64,000 nt of DNA from Alphaproteobacteria bacterium (GTDB taxonomy: Bacteria > Pseudomonadota > Alphaproteobacteria > VGDZ01), in assembly GCA_016869515.1 (NCBI GenBank), contig VGDZ01000001.1, positions 1 through 64,000 on the forward strand, in the 5' to 3' direction. A program made the position numbers and the translations under genes. Below, in pieces: positions 61,800 through 64,000 of the stretch (its first letter is position 1; every line of letters begins with the position of its first letter). Below the pieces are notes generated by a model. The model saw only the letters and a list, made by a program, of their open reading frames with translations, did not search any database and was not told the DNA's origin.

Positions 61800-62573
61800 T
61801 CACTCGCGAAAGCTGGCGTCACGCGCTTCGACCCGCCTGACCAGGGCGGCGAAAGGCGTGCGCGCGCCGCCCAGCTTGGCGAAGGCCTGGGTGGCCTGGG
61901 CGTTGCGTTCGTGGACGGCGCGGTCGACCGGCCGGATCGGCCGGCCGGTCTGCATGTACTGCAGCTGAATCTCGCAGGCGCGTTGCAGGTTCCAATGCCG
62001 CATGAAGCACTCGGCGACGTTGCCGCCCATGGTCACCAGTCCGTGATTGCGCAGGATGAGATGGTTCTTGGTTCCCAGCGAGGCGACCATGCGCGGCATT
62101 TCGCCGGTATCGACCGTGACGCCTTCGAAATTGTGATATGCCACTTCGCCGAAGATCTGGGAGGAATAGAAATTGTCGTGGTTGAGGCCTTCTTCCAGGC
62201 AGGCGATGGCGATCCCGGCGGTGGTGTGGGTATGCATGACGCATTTGGCGTCGGGTCGCGCGGCATGGATCGCCGAGTGGAGCGGGAAACCCGCCGGATT
62301 GAACGGATAGTCGGCGGGACCGACGATTTTGCCCTCGAGGTCGATCTTGACCAGGTTCGATGCCTTCACCTCGCGATACCAAAGCCCATAGGGATTGATC
62401 AGGAAGTGATGCTCGGGCCCGGGCAGGCGCAGCGAAATGTGGTTGAAGATCAGTTCGGACCAGCCCATTTCGTCGACCACCCGATAGCACGAAGCCAATT
62501 CGACTCGTAGATCCCATTCCTCCTGCGAGACATTGGGCCGATGGGGCGGTTGGCCCGCTGTTTTGGCGCTCAT
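61800..62573 (-). CDS. Class II aldolase/adducin family protein
   Basis: 257 residues. The metal-binding HTH in CVMHTHTTAGIAI and distal histidine in ILRNHGLVTMGGNVAE are present; MGWSELIFNHISLRLPG opens the domain. Members cleave sugar phosphates (fuculose-1-phosphate) or have unknown activity. The start overlaps the stop of the upstream TPR gene by 4 bp, so the two belong to one minus-strand operon. Confidence 0.9.
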   Translation of the reverse strand: MSAKTAGQPPHRPNVSQEEWDLRVELASCYRVVDEMGWSELIFNHISLRLPGPEHHFLINPYGLWYREVKASNLVKIDLEGKIVGPADYPFNPAGFPLHSAIHAARPDAKCVMHTHTTAGIAIACLEEGLNHDNFYSSQIFGEVAYHNFEGVTVDTGEMPRMVASLGTKNHLILRNHGLVTMGGNVAECFMRHWNLQRACEIQLQYMQTGRPIRPVDRAVHERNAQATQAFAKLGGARTPFAALVRRVEARDASFRE

Positions 62574-63871
62574 GGCGATATCCTTCCCTGGTGCAGCATG
62601 CGATGCGCCACCGCCACTTTGGGGCGGGCGCGATGGCGTTCTTCCAAGACCGAGCGGACGGCGGCAGCCTGTCCGCCTTTCAGCGCGGCGGCAAGCCAGG
62701 TCTGCACGAACAGATCGCGCTGGGCATGGCTGCCGCCGATATCCTGCAAGCGCGCGATCGCCGGCGTCATGACGGCAAAGGCGCGCTCAAAACGCCCGCC
62801 GGCAAAATCGACGATACCCTGCGCCATCGGCAGCGCGACCTGGCGCCAAGCGCCGCCGGCCTGTTCGGCCTTGCGCTCCAGGCTAGCCGCCATCGCGGCA
62901 CCGCTCGGTCGGCCCGACCGCAGCAGAGCGTAGAGATATTGCAGGTCGAGGAAGGCGAAAACGTGCTCGCCGACGCGCGCCTCGATGTGGTCGGCCAGAT
63001 CCTGCCAGCGCGTGCCGACATCGATGCCGCGCAGTTCCATGCGCCACAGCATCGAGACCGCGCCGATCTGGTCCTGGCTGTAGGTTTTGTCGATGCCCCA
63101 GACATGGCGGTCGTAGATCTCGGTCACGCGGGCGTGCTCGTCGCGATCGAGATGGAACAGCGCCAGATGCCACCAATTGTGGGTGTACATGAAGGAATTG
63201 CAGTCGTCCCATGTCGGTGCCAGGCCGCTCATCCAGGCGATGCCTTCGTCGACGCGACCTTGCGTTTCCATGACATGGGCGACGGCGTGATGCGCCCAGG
63301 GATCGCGGCGATTCATCGCCACCGCCTGCCGCGCTGAATCCTCGGCCTCGGCCAGCCGATGGCATTGCTCGAGGCCGAAGGCGCGCATGCCGTGGACGTA
63401 GGGCAAGTCGCGATTGGCCGGAAGGATGGCATCGGCCACGGCCAGGATGCGTTCGGACTCGCCGCGATTGAAGGCGTGATATTGGGCGATCTTGGCTGCG
63501 GTCAGGTCATGCGGCCAGCGCCTGACCAGATCGAACAACCGGCCGAAGGCGCGGTCGCCGTCGCCGTCATGCCAGGCCCCGATGCCGGCCAGGAATTGGC
63601 GCTCGCGTTCGGTCGCCCGTCCGACATTGTCGTCGGCGGTGCGAAGATAGGGTGCCGCGCGTCCTGGCCCGTCGCGGCTCTCGAGGAACAGGAACAAGGC
63701 CGCGGCGATGGCGTTGGCCAGCACGCTCGTGGGATCGGCCTCGACGCCCTTGAGGATGCAGGGCAGGTCCTTGCCGTATCCGAGAAACTGATCGCGGAAT
63801 CGATCGATGGCGGCAACCGTCTCCTTGGCATCGGTCGCCACCGTCAGGCCGAGACTGTCCTTGAGCGTCAT
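62570..63871 (-). CDS. Tetratricopeptide-repeat protein, TTC38-like
   Basis: 433 residues. Degenerate TPR helices such as HAFNRGESERILAVADAILP, VHGMRAFGLEQCHRLAEAED and WAHHAVAHVMETQGRVDEGI; the signature YTHNWWHLALFHLDRDEHA is characteristic of the TTC38 family. Cytosolic; eukaryotic relatives have no firm function. Coupled by 4-bp overlap to both the aldolase gene and the gene upstream at the window's right edge. Confidence 0.88.
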   Translation of the reverse strand: MTLKDSLGLTVATDAKETVAAIDRFRDQFLGYGKDLPCILKGVEADPTSVLANAIAAALFLFLESRDGPGRAAPYLRTADDNVGRATERERQFLAGIGAWHDGDGDRAFGRLFDLVRRWPHDLTAAKIAQYHAFNRGESERILAVADAILPANRDLPYVHGMRAFGLEQCHRLAEAEDSARQAVAMNRRDPWAHHAVAHVMETQGRVDEGIAWMSGLAPTWDDCNSFMYTHNWWHLALFHLDRDEHARVTEIYDRHVWGIDKTYSQDQIGAVSMLWRMELRGIDVGTRWQDLADHIEARVGEHVFAFLDLQYLYALLRSGRPSGAAMAASLERKAEQAGGAWRQVALPMAQGIVDFAGGRFERAFAVMTPAIARLQDIGGSHAQRDLFVQTWLAAALKGGQAAAVRSVLEERHRARPKVAVAHRMLHQGRISP

Positions 63872-64000
63872 GCCCGATTCCTGGCCGCCAGCAGCGTGGC
63901 TGTCAATTCGACGAACCCGGCGCCCCCGCGCCCATCGGCGATCCAGGCCGGCAGCGCCTCCATGCGGTCGGCGAAGTCGCGCAGGTTGGCGACCCCGACC
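63868..64000 (-). CDS. C-terminal fragment of an upstream gene, 5'-truncated by window edge
   Basis: The last 44 codons of a minus-strand frame, reading NLRDFADRMEALPAWIADG and FVELTATLLAARNRA before TGA at 63868-63870. The stop overlaps the TPR gene start by 4 bp, so it belongs to the same operon. Too little is visible to name it. Confidence 0.6.
   Translation of the reverse strand, partial: VGVANLRDFADRMEALPAWIADGRGGAGFVELTATLLAARNRA

Overview
The window is a high-GC, densely packed bacterial chromosome segment. It is most likely from an alphaproteobacterium, probably of the Rhodospirillales type. This rests on gene content and order: shikimate genes aroK-aroB beside xerD, a malyl-CoA-lyase-type gene and accA; small alphaproteobacterial families DUF2794, DUF952 and TIGR01459; quinone-linked pyrD; and methylmalonyl-CoA mutase. 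I see no rRNA, tRNA or CRISPR array. No stretch longer than about 300 bases lacks a gene.

Layout. 0-10 kb: a NUDIX-like 3'-partial gene, a secreted esterase, a crotonase, a beta-lactamase-fold hydrolase, a CobW-type metallochaperone, an AtzE/AtzG-like amidase pair, small oxidoreductases, then aroB and aroK. 10-17 kb: a tight forward operon (47-residue membrane protein, periplasmic helical protein, xerD, lyase, accA, DUF952, pyrD, HAD phosphatase). 17-24 kb: kynureninase, a YbbP/YbbA-like ABC exporter with divergent tesA, DsrE, aldo/keto reductase, thpR. 24-29 kb: cytochrome b561, methylmalonyl-CoA mutase, MaoC-like hydratase. 29-38 kb: sulfur oxidation genes soxWCD with an ArsR regulator carrying putative persulfide-sensing cysteines, and soxEF (flavocytochrome c sulfide dehydrogenase), separated by transporters, tag and others.

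38.0-50.4 kb: a compact minus-strand block of podovirus (T7-like) structural genes: connector, scaffold, capsid, both tail tubular proteins, fibre, large terminase and holin. It has no integrase, replication or RNA polymerase gene. It may be a remnant prophage or a podovirus-derived gene-transfer-agent-like particle. It also encodes a protein with a possible permuted NlpC/P60 layout that could be its missing lysin.

50.5-64 kb: an S24-type regulator coupled to a class IV aminotransferase, DUF429, cobyric acid synthase, an O-methyltransferase, and a dipeptide-type ABC importer operon ending in DUF2794 and a DUF2817 zinc-peptidase-like gene. The last genes are a class II aldolase, a TPR protein and the 3' end of another gene.

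Cutting across these regions is a family of imperfect palindromic intergenic repeats, seen four times. Three are composite two-hairpin elements of about 120-135 bp sharing a 16-nt core; one is a single hairpin. Three of the four lie between convergent genes and one lies inside the ABC operon. A separate cluster of three 25-nt hairpin-forming direct repeats lies between tag and an MFS gene.
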